A DNA stretch of 64,000 nt from Nelumbo lutea. Lineage: Eukaryota; Streptophyta; Magnoliopsida; Proteales; Nelumbonaceae. The position numbers were made by a program, and so were the translations under genes. The notes under the pieces were generated by a model. That model had not been told where the DNA came from. It ran no database searches and saw nothing but the letters and a program-made list of their open reading frames with translations. The stretch spans positions 53,656,422 to 53,720,421 of the forward strand of contig JAKGHH010000004.1 in NCBI GenBank assembly GCA_022828595.1, in the 5' to 3' direction. Positions 32,999 to 44,300 of this stretch are shown one piece after another. Within the stretch, counting starts at the first letter, position 1. Each line of letters begins with the position of its first letter.

Positions 32999-33365
32999 AT
33001 GCATTCATTTCATTCATCTCTTACTTGCTTCCTCATCAATCAAACAGCTAGAAGAAAGAGTGAGGGTTTCTGTCTGAAGTTCTTGTATTATCTTCAACTC
33101 TCTTGCGATTTTTCTTCACTTGATTCTTGGCTTTGTTCTTGATTTCGAGGATTATTTTGTTCAACAACTAGGTTTTGATGATTATGTCTAATTTTAGGGT
33201 TCTATTGTTTAGCACATTGGTTGGTTTAACTTAATTTCTCTGTTTCTTTTTTTTTATTTATTTTTGCTGTTTGGATATCTGAGTGTTTCTTTAGTTTAGT
33301 AGATTGGAGTCTTTATTATGTTAAGCTGGAAATTCCTTTAGATAACTGTATTCTTGAAATCTTGA

Positions 33366-34484
33366 TGTTGATATATAAAAAAAAAAGAGAAGACAAACCA
33401 ATTAGAAGTTATTGGGCCCACTAAAAAGAGTTGGCCTGTTAACCCAAAGAAGTGTTACACTACATGGGCTCAAGCCTCAAATTTTCAGTGCAATGCTTCA
33501 AAAAAAAATCTTAAATTTAAATCTGTCATTCGATGGACAGATTTTCCAAATCTTAGATTGGTATATAGGGAGTCCTGTTTAAAAAGGAAATCAGCACATA
33601 AGAGGGCTTGATTGATCAACCAAGTTTGGAAGTCATGTTCGGTCAAATAAATTAAGAGCTGCATGGGCCCAACCCCTTTTGCCAAGTGGCACTTGGCTTT
33701 AAATAAGAGGGGGACAAATCCAACCCATTTCCTAATTTTCTTTTAAATGAGATCATAAATTGATCACCAAACCACCAATCTAGTGGGCCCCATATTAATT
33801 ATACAAGCTGGTTGAATTCAAAGTTTTTGGCCGAACTTGTCTAAGAGAAGACATTATAAATAGATGGAGGAAACTCTTGTCCTCCTTTAGCTCTTCTTTG
33901 ACCCTTTCTCCGGTTCTCATACTTTGGCTCCTCAATTCCTTTGCCTACTCTTATTTCTTTCAAATAGATGGAGGAAACTCTTGTCCTCATACTTTGGCTC
34001 CTCAATTTGTCTAAGAGAAGACATTATAAATAGAAGGGACGGCTGCACCAAGATCAAGAGAAGAAGAATCGGAAATTCGGCTCCTCAACCATTGAATCTC
34101 CGAAACTGTTACAGCTCCGTGCAATGATGGTTGAAGGATTCCGGCCTTTGAGTTGTTGCAATCAAAAGCTTCATCAAATTACTGCAATGAAAAAAAAAAG
34201 AAAGAAAGTTCTCCTATCTTGTGTGCATACAATTGATCGTTGCAAGTTCTTTTTACAACTACAAGTTATCAAGCTTTTTGGATCATGTCTGTGACAAGCT
34301 ACAAGTACAAGTTCGGGTTGTGCTCGTGACAAGAGAATTAGAGGGTTTTCTTTGCAAAAAAAAAGAAAAAAAGAAAAAAAGAGTTTGTATCCCACTTGCG
34401 TTTCTGCAAAAAAAAAAAAAAATTCTTTGAATTTGTCCGCATTTTTTTTGTGCTCCAAATTTATGCACGAAATTTGTGTTGACA
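33366..34484 (+). mobile_element. Solo LTR of an unassigned family, TSD CTTGA
   Basis: 1119 bases starting TGTTGATATATAAAA and ending GTGTTGACA. Perfect CTTGA at 33361-33365 and 34485-34489; units 1-3 of the array have one uninterrupted copy of the site. TATA boxes TATAAATA at 33855-33862 and 34025-34032 are part of an internal duplication ('tctaagagaagacattataa' twice). Several A-rich runs lie near the 3' end. No coding region; superfamily unknown. Confidence 0.88.
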
Positions 34485-34795
34485 CTTGAGTCTTTTCCTT
34501 TAATGCCTTATAATCACTAGTCGTCCTGGTTTTCTCCAATTGAATACATAGTGCTGATTCTGCTCCATATTAATCTAGTTCATTTGGCTTTTATTGGCTG
34601 GCATTGTACTGAAACAAGTTTTACCCAATGATAAAAAATAAATAAAAGAAACAATTTTCTCATTTTAAGAACATAAGATGCATAACTAGAGTGGCGATGT
34701 TTGAATGAGAATATGAGATATTTCTATACATGTTCAATATTTAATGTCAAAAAAGTAAGTAAAACTATAACGAAAAGGAAAAGTTAAAATGCAAT

Positions 34796-36072
34796 TTCTA
34801 GATCCCATTATTTTGTATTTTCTTATTATCCTGTCTGTCATGTTTCAGTCATTCCATTCCAAAATAGTGCTTGGGGGTTTTGGATTTCATACTAATGGAA
34901 TAAACTCTGTTAAAATTTCTGAGTTCATCATTTTGAAGGGCCTGCTAACTATGGCTTTATAGTGGGTAATTGGGTTTGCAAACCATTTTGCTGTTCACAT
35001 TCTTGAGTGTATGTCTTTGGTCATTTGACCACCTATTGTTTTCTCATGATGATTCTCGGAACATAAGGGAACTGAATAATACCAAATACCAGATTACATT
35101 TCCTTTCATTGTGGGGCTAAACTACAGTTTCAATATAATCTGAAAATAATTTTTGTTTAATATATTTATGTATGTGTGCTTTCTTTAACCCCGAGTTCTT
35201 GATTTTCTTTAAGTGCCTGTGGATTGTTGAGGTTCTCTAACTTTCTTTATTGACTTTAGGGGGATGATTCTGCTCAATATCTATTCTAAATCTGTTTCTA
35301 ATTACAAAGTACATGGAGCAATAACTTATCAAAAAAAGTACATGGAACATTAGTTAAATCATGAGTTTATGACCACTTATCTGCTGATGACCTGGATGTT
35401 GAGATGGTCACTTGGCACCATGATCAAACCCACGGTTCTGCAGGCTTTCCATAGTATGGCCAGTGGGTCTCGTGCACCCTGCTCTGCTCCACCTCCAATT
35501 CCCCTGTAATGTGTAGTATGTAATACCAAAAAAATGGATCACCACCACCACTTATCCCATAACAGAAAGGAAATGATCAATTCAAATTGGAGATCTATCC
35601 TCCTATGAATTGTAGTTACAGTCTTACAGAACAATATTGCAAAGTTGAAGTAGATGTTTCTTACTACTGATTTTGTTTTTTCTCAGTTGTTTTCTTTTCT
35701 TTAATTATGTGTGCTGCATTTCACCAAGAGCATGTGGAAATGTTCCTAAAATTAACAGTACTTGATTTAGCACTTGAATCCAGTTAAAATGCTCCTTTTT
35801 GAGGTTTTGTAATGGTAAAGCAATCTGGGATTTTTTTTTTCCAGTTGCAACACAATGCATGTATGCTACATGGGCCAAAGGAACTTTTGTAACATAATTC
35901 TTTTTGTTTGGTAACCAGATTAAAGAGATTTATTAATCCACAAAGATAAGAGATAGTAGATATAATGTTAGATAAATTAGAAATGGAATTACCATGGCTA
36001 CTTTTTAAAACTTTATTTGTGTTATATTTGTGCAAGTGAACCAAAACTGAATCAAGGTCTTTCCATACTCTA
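34796..36072 (+). other. Probable 5'-UTR intron of the F-box gene
   Basis: Unique, T-rich sequence between the last array unit and the F-box exon. It ends in a polypyrimidine-containing acceptor, TCTTTCCATACTCTAG, at about 36057-36072, four bases before the ATG. No coding frame. Extent is inferred; transcript data would be needed to confirm it. Confidence 0.5.
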
Positions 36073-36076
36073 GGAG

Positions 36077-37222
36077 ATGGAGATAGGGTTGTCATGTGAT
36101 GACATACCCATTGAAGTCTTGTCTCGGTTGCCAGCAAAGACATTGCTCGGACTAAAGTGTGTATCTAGAGGGTGGCACCACCTTATTTCTGATCCTGCTT
36201 TCATCAGGGTTCAGATACAAAGGTCAAAAGAAGTCATTTCTGGGTTCTTCTTCCAGGAGAAGTTCCATTGGTGTGATGCAGACATTGAAACTCTAAGTTA
36301 CATTCCTATTGGAAGGGAACAAGCCGTCGTGAAGCACACAGTATTGGATTTTCTACCTGAGAAGGTTGTCATCATGGACTCAAGTAATGGGCTTATTTGC
36401 TGTAGGAGTTGTATGCCTGCTCCGGATCCAGTCATCTATGTCTGCAACCCTTCAAACAAGGAGTGGGTCACATTAAAGTGGGCCAAACCAGAGAAAAGCA
36501 AAAGCCTTGCCTTACTTCTTGACCCATTTTGCAATCCTATAGATACCCCCATGAATTTCAAGGTGATTAGTGTTCATCAAATAGAGACTGATACTGATTT
36601 GTACTTCTCATTTAAAATCTACTGTTCAGAAAAAGGAACATGGAGGGAATCCAAGGAGAACTGTTTTTGTCATTATGATTTGTTTAAGAGAAAAGGGGTT
36701 TTCGCTGGTGGGATTTTACATTGGCTAACCAATGGGGACCAAATCCTTACATTCAATGTAGAAAATGAGCAGTGCCAATTGATTAATCTACCAACTTCCA
36801 CCATCGAGTGTAATGACCTACCTGAGATGTGCATTGGTGAAGCCGAAGGACATCTACATTATATTATGATCTCCACATCTGGACTTCAAGTTTGGATCCT
36901 TGAAGACTATAGTGGACCCAAATGGGTACTGAAAGACTCTATATCATTAGCCATGATGGAGGAAGAAAACCCACAATTCCTCTATAATTTGTTGCAGAGA
37001 ACGGCAGGACGGGTTACATTTGATATGATACCATGGATAGAACCTTTGGCTTTCAAAGATGGACTCTTGCTTATGAGGGTGTCCTCTAGAATGTATTTGT
37101 ATCACCTTGAGTCAAGGAGGATGAAGGAACTCTGCTCCCTTACAAAACTGGGACCTAACTCTCTTGTGTATCCAACAGTACTTCCCTATTGCATGAGCTT
37201 GATTCGACTGGCATACCCATGA
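36077..37222 (+). CDS. F-box protein with F-box-associated domain (At5g49610-like)
   Basis: Intact 381-residue protein in one exon. The N-terminal F-box (about residues 7-50) shows DDIPIEVLSRLPAKTLLGLK, then CVSRGWHHLISDPAFI, the Skp1-binding fold of SCF ubiquitin ligases. The remainder matches plant F-box-associated repeats: SSNGLICC (about 100), VCNPSNKEWVTL (about 120), FAGGILHWLT (about 210) and a bulky C-terminal half. It would recruit an unknown substrate to an SCF complex. Length is normal for the family, and the ATG context (GGAGATGG) is good. There is no other ATG in frame upstream before the acceptor. It is the only intact host gene in the window. Substrate and phenotype cannot be predicted. 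Confidence 0.92.
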   Translation: MEIGLSCDDIPIEVLSRLPAKTLLGLKCVSRGWHHLISDPAFIRVQIQRSKEVISGFFFQEKFHWCDADIETLSYIPIGREQAVVKHTVLDFLPEKVVIMDSSNGLICCRSCMPAPDPVIYVCNPSNKEWVTLKWAKPEKSKSLALLLDPFCNPIDTPMNFKVISVHQIETDTDLYFSFKIYCSEKGTWRESKENCFCHYDLFKRKGVFAGGILHWLTNGDQILTFNVENEQCQLINLPTSTIECNDLPEMCIGEAEGHLHYIMISTSGLQVWILEDYSGPKWVLKDSISLAMMEEENPQFLYNLLQRTAGRVTFDMIPWIEPLAFKDGLLLMRVSSRMYLYHLESRRMKELCSLTKLGPNSLVYPTVLPYCMSLIRLAYP

Positions 37223-37650
37223 GCAGTACGAGGAATACCTCTATGAAATCATATCAAAGGTTGTGAAAGAAATAATGATGGCATGGGTGCAACTTTTGGG
37301 GGTTTTGAATGGATTTATCATGTCTAAACAGAAATAGAGTTTAATGTTTTTTCATTTAATGGTTGAAGAGCATTTTGGCATGGCTGCTGCTTTTTGAAGG
37401 TTCTGACTGCCTTTATCATGTGTAAAGAGAAATAGGTTTTAATGCCTTTTAATTTTATGATTGAAGAGCAGTCCCTTTGTACAGATCCTTGGTGTACATG
37501 GGCTCATTTTGATATATTAATGAGAAGTTATACTTTACCTTTTTTTTAAAAAAATTCCATTTGTCAAATACTTGTTATTAGTTTTGTTACTTGCAAAGTT
37601 TAGCCTTAGTGAAGCAGGTCTGTGATAAGTTTTCATGTTCATTATTTTTA
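37223..37650 (+). other. 3' flank/UTR of the F-box gene
   Basis: Contains a repeated phrase ('atttatcatgtctaaacagaaatag' and 'ctttatcatgtgtaaagagaaatag') and T-rich stretches; 'gatatattaatgagaagtt' near 37510 could be the polyadenylation region. No other gene. Confidence 0.45.
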
Positions 37651-37661
37651 ATATTTTAAAC

Positions 37662-38108
37662 TATTGTATCTCTACAATGGCTGAATTACAAGCAGTGATA
37701 ACAAGAAGTGAAACTAGCATTCCAAACACAATGATAAAGGTTGACTGTGGAGGGGGATTTGAAAACAGTTGAGTTAGCTCAGGGCACATGTAGAAGGATG
37801 ATTGAAACTTAGACATAGAACAAGGAAATCCACAACACTTTGTCTAATATTACAAGCAGAAATACACTGGGTGCCCAGATCAACAAATACTTTGGCTGAT
37901 TCCCTGGCTCGTGAAGGAGTAAATAAGCAGAAATTAAGACGGGGAGAGTACCATCTGGGGTAAGTTGTAAGTGGTCTAGGGAGGGGCTCTTGATGGGGCA
38001 GGATAATGTTTATACTTGCATTTTGTTGCTTTTTCCCGGTTTCACTCCTTGTACCTTATACAATTCTTTTAATATGGATAAAAATTACTTATACTGATAA
38101 AGAAGTAT
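37662..38108 (+). mobile_element. 5'-truncated LINE tail (RNase H end), 11-base TSD
   Basis: Direct repeats ATATTTTAAAC at 37651-37661 and 38109-38119 bracket 447 bases. A shifted frame reads IHWVPRSTNTLADSLAREG (about 37860-37920), the C-terminal motif of the RNase H of plant L1-like LINEs, followed by a LINE-type 3' end with no clear A-tail. It is a short dead-on-arrival copy, in the F-box gene's downstream flank. Confidence 0.7.
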
Positions 38109-38283
38109 ATATTTTAAACCTTTTTATGTAGTAAATCCATGAATACTTACACAACTTAGTGGAATAAACAACTAGTGCAATGAAATAGGCCAGAACAATG
38201 ATAAAACAAAAATAAATGAATATCTGGAATATTACTATTGATCATCACACTTAGAGCACTGAACAGAACAGAATGGCAAAACG

Positions 38284-38345
38284 GGATTCATGTAACCAAC
38301 CCCATATAGTTGGGAGTTGGGACAAGGCTTAATGATGATGAAGTC
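38284..38345 (+). repeat. Short retroposon 3' tail (RTE/Au-SINE-like)
   Basis: Contains 'catgtaaccaaccccatat', 'agttgggacaaggctt' and a short (GAT)n end. This resembles the conserved tail shared by plant RTE LINEs and Au-type SINEs. Only the tail is visible. Confidence 0.45.
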
Positions 38346-38645
38346 ACACTGTAGGCAAAGAATCCTTTGGCAGCATATATGGAGCTTGTTAGGGGGGGGG
38401 GTGGATGCTAGAATTTTTGGAAAAAGCCTTCAAGATAGGAGAATTTACAATAGTGGTGGCAATCTCTAACCTATCCCATCTGCATAAAATCCATCCAAAC
38501 TCAACCATTTGATATGTGGGTTGAATTTGGGTCAAATGGAAAGGGCTACCTGTTCATTAACTTCACTAGGTTTCGAGTTGGAAATGGTAATAAAATCAAA
38601 ATTTGGACCAACCTTCAGTGGGGGGATAGAACTAGCTGATTCTTA

Positions 38646-39792
38646 GCTGGTGTCCGGTAAATCTGAAGTTTGAAGTTTGAAAAGAAAAAAAAAACTCTGA
38701 AAAAGCTCTGAAAGTAATCCATATAAAATTTGCTTTTCTGCTTTTGCAGATATCTGAATGTGGCAAAGTTATTTAGCAATCTGAATGCTCCGTTATTTGA
38801 AAAATGTACATTTTACAAATTTACCCTCAAATTGTTACTTAAATAACAATAACAAAGTTATAAATTTTTTATTGTTATAAAAATTATAAAATGATAACAA
38901 GATTAAGTATTATGAAATAGTAAAATTAGAAAATTAAAAATAAAAAATAAGATTAAGAATATTAATAAAAATATTAAAATTATCAAACTAATATTAATTA
39001 AAAAATATTCTAAATAATATTTGTTATTTTAAAATTATTTTAATATATTATTATAAAATAATATTTATAAAATGCAATACTATTAATATTATAGAAAATA
39101 TAATTTAACAAACTAGAGGTTGTCTTCAACCTCTTGCACCACCACTAAAGTGTGAAACTAGAGAGATTCACTCATAATGACGAAACTTGAGACAACCCTA
39201 AAGGTAACCGAGATGAAGAAGTTGATGACAATGGCAGGCTTCACTCTCCTCCATTCTCTCTCTCTCTCTGGTATTCTGGTTCTCTTTTTTCCTTTACTAC
39301 TGCTGCAACTAAACCAGAAACAGAGCTGCATGCTGTCCCCTGTGCAAGAAGCTTCATCTAGGCCCTATTCAGTGTTCGTTCTTCAACTCAATCGGAAGCA
39401 TCCCTATGCAAGATTCTCCATCCCCTTGCTACTGTTTCTTTTTGCTATTTGTTTTTTTTTTTATTTTTTTCTTTTCATCATTTTACTATTTCAGTAAACT
39501 AGAAACAGAGTATCACCATCCCTTATGCAAGTTCGAACTAGTTGCAATAGGAAGATGATGAACAGTGTTGAATACCTTTTGGGTTTTCCAACTTTATTAA
39601 AGGGCATCAATGGAAAATAAATTTCGTCTGCTACCTCCAAACGCACTCGGAGGTAGCTCAACCTCTGAAATTTTCGGAGATGTTTTCAGACTTTAGATGC
39701 CATGTTTGGAGGTGCAACTGAATGATCACCGACCGCTGAAAAAGCAATATTTTCAGCGATTGAAGATCTGTTCAGAGCTACCGAACACCACC
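38646..39792. mobile_element. PIF/Harbinger-like non-autonomous element (1147 bases)
   Basis: Left end GCTGGTGTCCGGTAAATCTGA; the right end on the minus strand has the same design, starting GGTGGTGTTCGGTAGC, and about 17 of 21 positions agree. TTA flanks both sides (38643-38645, 39793-39795). The interior is AT-rich (38800-39110) and then carries a 106-codon hydrophobic, low-complexity ORF (39177-39497) that does not look like a transposase. Confidence 0.6.
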
Positions 39793-39963
39793 TTAGGCCA
39801 ATATTTTTTAGCTTATCCAAAACAAAAATACTTCCATCTCCTCTCTAAAGGAGACTTGCATCTTTCCCTCTTTTTGTGACCTCAAAATCTGGAAAATCCA
39901 CCCTTTTGGTAAATTTTCTACTAACTCTTTCTTCAAGGCTCTAGTTTCAGACCTGCATGAGTA

Positions 39964-41325
39964 ATGCAGGAGCTGAAGAATCACCTTTATTGGGCGGTAG
40001 AGATGAGGAGACCGCCATGGTTAGGCAGTAGAGATCCAAAGACCAGGAAAGGGGTTTCATTCAAAGAAGTGACCAAAACCAGAGTTTGGCCAACAGAAGG
40101 TGAGGTCAGGTTCTTCTGGAGTGATGAGTTGTTCTTCATTGAGACGTCGGAGAAGGGTGTAAACTTTCGAAAGAAATTCCTGAAGGGCTGCCTTGTTGGT
40201 AGGTTCGTGGCAGAGGTGCCTGATCTTGCAGTAGTGGAAAGGTGGGCTTAGGAAGCTTGGGGTGCTATAGGGGAGGTGAAGTTTAAAAAACTTGTGAAGG
40301 GATTGTTTCTGTTCATTGTCCCCTTGGAGAAAGAAGCGGCGGCGCTTCTTAGTAATGCGCCGTGGTACTTGGGGAGAACATGCTTCTCCTTGATAGATGG
40401 AGTGCCTGTGCGGGTTGTAGTTCCAACGAACCTTCCGGGAGAGGTAATCTCGATCAGAAGATCTGGGTCTGTATTTATGGACTCCCGTTGATCTTGTGGA
40501 GTCCAGAAGTCATCTCTGTGATCGGGGATTTCTATGGGGCCTAGCCACAGATGACTCCACAAAGGAGCTGGCGACCTGTGAATGGGTGAGATTGAAGGTG
40601 GCATGGAGGGGAGAGATTCCAACTTCGGTGGATGTTAGAGTGGGTGAAGTGGTATATAATGTACACATCTGGTCAGAACTGGAACCTTTAGTTAGGCCGG
40701 TTACGAAGTTACAAAATCGGCGAAGAACATTTCGAGGGATGAAGTGATTGAAAGCTATGCAGTAGATACTTGGGGGTGGTTGAGAAGGGGGTGAGGGTGG
40801 GTGTTGTGTCGGCCGGACTTTCCATGGGTGACCTGGAGGGTCGAAGTCTGAGAGATTTTGGAGAAGATGTGGATGGAACGATTGTTGATGACGCTCCTGA
40901 ATTTAGAGGGAGCCCCCAGTAAAATTCAGAACGATCTAGAGAATAGTGAGGGCCTTCATGGGCAAGAAGTGTCTCCGCTTAGCATGGCCGTGGTGGAAAC
41001 ACAAGCTCGTTGAGTGAGAGTGATGGAGAGGCAACATTGCTGGAGGGTGGGGAAATCTCGGAGGGAGCACTTCTGTCGAGTTGGGTGTTATCCAAATACT
41101 TGAAATTTGGGGAGTTTCTTGGGGTCTCAATGGTGGGTCACGAGAAACAGACGAAGGACTTCCTAATGGAAATTAAACATAGAGTTTTACGGGATAGAGG
41201 TGTAATGAATGCCAAAGGTAAGAAGAATGCGAAAGGGAAAAGGGAGTTGTTACGTCTAACTTGGGGCCTGAATGATAAGGCGGGGTGTACAGAGGACGGT
41301 GGTAGAGGGAGGAGAAAAGGGAGGT
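39964..41325 (+). pseudogene. LINE-1 ORF1 remnant (DUF4283)
   Basis: Broken frames encode a DUF4283-type domain (FLKGCLVGRFVAEVP; LVKGLFLFIVPLEKEAA; SNAPWYLGRTCFS), then about 41010-41325 a basic tail ending near RLTWGLNDKAGC. ORF1 of plant L1-like LINEs is thought to bind the element RNA. Frameshifts and stops at about 40249, 40489 and 40744. The start of the LINE is not defined, as I found no target duplication. Confidence 0.7.
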
Positions 41326-41369
41326 AGGAAGTAGGGGAAAAGTGGGGGGGATAGGAATGTATTTGAGTA

Positions 41370-44300
41370 ATGATGAAAATTTTGTCAAGGAACGTTCGTG
41401 GCTTGGGTTCGGGGAGGAGAAGGATTGTCATCTGCTCCGTAATAAAGGCACACAAACCAGATATCATTCTACTTCAAGGGACAAAACTGAGTAGAATGGA
41501 CACATCAATGGTTAGAAGCGTGCGGGGGGATGGACAATGCAGGTGGGGATGTTTAAATGCTTCAGGAACAGCAGGGGGAATTCTAGTAGTATGGAATTCC
41601 AATACTGCCACGATCAATGACTCCATGGTTGGAAATTACTCGGTCTCCATTGAAGTTGTAGGGACGGGAGATTTCAAGGGGATAATTACTGGGGTGTATG
41701 GCTCAAATGATGATGCTGAAAGGCAGAACTTCTGGGAGGAGCTGGGCAGAATAAGGAGTAGGGGTAATATTCCCTGGTGTATAGGCGGAGATTTTAACAT
41801 TATAGGATTCCCACAGGAGAAAAATAGAGGTGTGAGAAGGACTACAGGGATGCGGTCTTTTGGTGAGTTTGTTTACAGACATGGTCTGGTGGACTTGTCG
41901 TTGTCTGGTGCTAAGTTCACTTGGACTAATAATCAAGGCGATCCTACTTTAGTTCAGCTTGACAGATTCTTGGTGTCAACAGAGTGGGAGGAAAGTTTCC
42001 CTAACTTGTTTCAGGAAGCCCTACCAAGACCTGTGTCTGATCATAGGCCTATTCTTCTTAGGGGGGAGGGCATGAGGAGGAAGCCAGGTCCTTTTCGGTT
42101 TGAACACTTGTAGTTTCAGGAGGCTGGGTTTGAAGAGAAGTTGAAGGAGTGGTGGTTATCTTTTGAGGTAGAAGGTTCAGGATCTCATATTCTTGCAAAG
42201 AAGCTACAGATGTTGAAAGAGAAAGTCCTAGACTGGAAGAAAAACAATTTTAAGGCAGTAGAACTAAAAAAAGGAGAGTTGTTAAGCACCATTGAAGAGC
42301 TGGATAGGAAAGAAGAGCTGGTAAACCTATCTGAAGAAGAAAAGGCAGCTAGGACTGAGGCAAAATTGTGTTTTGACAAAGTAGCATATCAGGAAGAGAT
42401 TAAATGGAGACAATGGGCTAAAATCTCTTGGCTGAAGGCGGGAGACAGAAATACAAAGTATTTCCATGCAGTGGCTAATTGTCTAAGAAGGGAGAATACT
42501 TTGAAGAAGCTGCAGATGGGAGACAGGATTATTGAGGAGGAATCCTCTATTAAAAGGGAGGTGGTGAAATTCTTCAAGAACCTATATAAGGAGGTGTGGC
42601 TGGTACGTCCAGGTCTGAATGGGAGCCTGTTTGAAGCCCTCTCCAACAATCAAAGAGAAGACTTAGAGAAACCTTTCTCAGAAGAGGAAGTTTAGGAGGT
42701 TATTAAAAGTCTAGAGGGAGAGAAGACCCCTGGACACGATGGGTTCACAATGTTGTTCTTCAAGAAATGTTGGAGTTTCATAAAGCCAGAGGTGATGAAG
42801 GCTATGTCGGATTCCACGAAAGAGCATCCTTAGAGCGTAGCTTAATTGCTACGTTTATAACTTTGATTCCAAAGGTTCAGAATCCGATGCGTATCTCTGA
42901 TTACAGACCCATAAGTTTGGTAGGAGCTTTCTACAACATTCTGGCAAAAACCCTTGCTAATAGGAGGAAGGTACTTCCTGAGATCATTCCAGAGGTGCAG
43001 GGGGGTTTCTTGCCCAGTCGACTATTACTAGAGGGTGTTCTTATTGCTAATGAGCTGGTAGACTCGAAGTTAAGGAGTGGCAGCAATGGGGTGGTATGCA
43101 AAATTGACTTAGAGAAGGCTTATGATCATGTAAACTGGAGGTTTCTCGACTTGGTGTTGCAGGAAACGAACTTTGGCCAGAAATGGAGGAATTGGGCCAG
43201 AGTGTGCATATCCACTGCTAAGTTTTCTGTACTTGTGAATGCGTCATCTTCTGGTGTCTTTAGAAGTTCGAGGGGTCTTCAACAGGGAGACCCCCTCTCT
43301 CCCTTGCTGTTTATCTGTGTGTTGGAGGTTTTAGCTAGATTAGCTAAAAGAGCTGTGGCTGAAGGCTGTGTGGAGGGTTTTAGAGTGGCAGATGAAGCAA
43401 CTGTGGTCCCTTTACTACAGTATGCAGATGATACTTTATTCTTTGTTCAGGCAGAAAAGGAGCAGTTAAGTAATCTTCGGATGATTCTGGTTTGGTTCGA
43501 GGTGATCTCTGGATTACGGGTGAATTTTCAAAAAAGTGAAATTGTCCCAGTTGGGGAGGTCAATAGCATCTAGGATCTTGCTGCGGAGCTTGGGTGTAAA
43601 GTGGGAAAACTCCCTTTCAGGTTCTTGGGTCTTCCAGTTGGAGCAAAATGTCACTCCAAATCCATTTGGGACCCGGTGATTGAAAGGATAGAGAAGAAGT
43701 TGGGGGGTTGGAAGTCCAGGTATTTGTCCAAGGGAGCTAAGATTAGTCTGTTGAAAAGTGTCCTAGCAAATCTACCTATCCACTTTTTATCTCTGTTTCC
43801 AATCCCAACACAGGTGGCTGAAAGGATGGAAAGGCTAGAAAGGAAGTTCCTATGGTGTGGGAAGGATGGTGAAAAAAAGATCCATCAGGTTAAGTGGGAC
43901 TCCATATGCAAACCTGTCTTGGCAGGGGATTTAGGAGTGAGAAATTTTAGGCAGGTAAATACTGCTCTCCTAGGTAGATGGTTGTGGCTCTTTAATTCTA
44001 GCCCCCAAGCTCTCTGGAGGCGGATAATTGCGGAAAAGTTTGGAACTAGAAACTATGGATGGGACCCTGGACCTGCACCCTCGCCTTCTGGCTGCTCAGT
44101 TTGGAAAGGAATTGAGAAGGTTTATTCTCATTTTATCCAAGGGATTAGGCTAAAAGTTTAGGGGATGGCAAGAGGATTAGTTTCTGGCGAGACACCTGGT
44201 GCAATGGTGCGTCCCTAATGGAGACTGTCCCGTCTCTATTCCTTATAGCAGAAGACAGGGATGTGGTGGTGGTAGATCAGTTTGAGCAGCGGGGAAATAC

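Larger units (their letters stand above)
30411..34795 (+). repeat. Tandem array of promoter/first-exon units upstream of the F-box gene
   Basis: Four direct copies of a unit of about 650 bases: 30411-31060, 31061-32264 (with a MITE), 32265-32912 and 32913-34795 (with a solo LTR). Each runs 'gagaaatcatgcgtagaggc', 'ctcggacatcaaaaccc', TATA box, leader, 'gtttctgtctgaagttcttg', a putative splice donor, a (CT)n tract, 'tcactagtcgtcctggtttt' and ends 'ggaaaagttaaaatgcaa'. After the last unit, unique sequence leads to the F-box exon. Inference: the unit spans the promoter, a non-coding exon 1 and the start of intron 1. Confidence 0.85.

Noticed and set aside
34174..34539. Phe- and Lys-rich ORFs of 121 and 69 codons
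   Set aside because: A-rich runs near the 3' end of the solo LTR produce them; no motif.
30411..34795. Tandem array considered as a cluster of duplicated F-box genes
   Set aside because: No unit contains any F-box coding sequence; only the promoter/leader part is repeated.
41138..41467. Minus-strand ORF of 109 codons rich in Pro, Ser, His
   Set aside because: Shadow of the basic ORF1 tail and endonuclease start of LINE-1.
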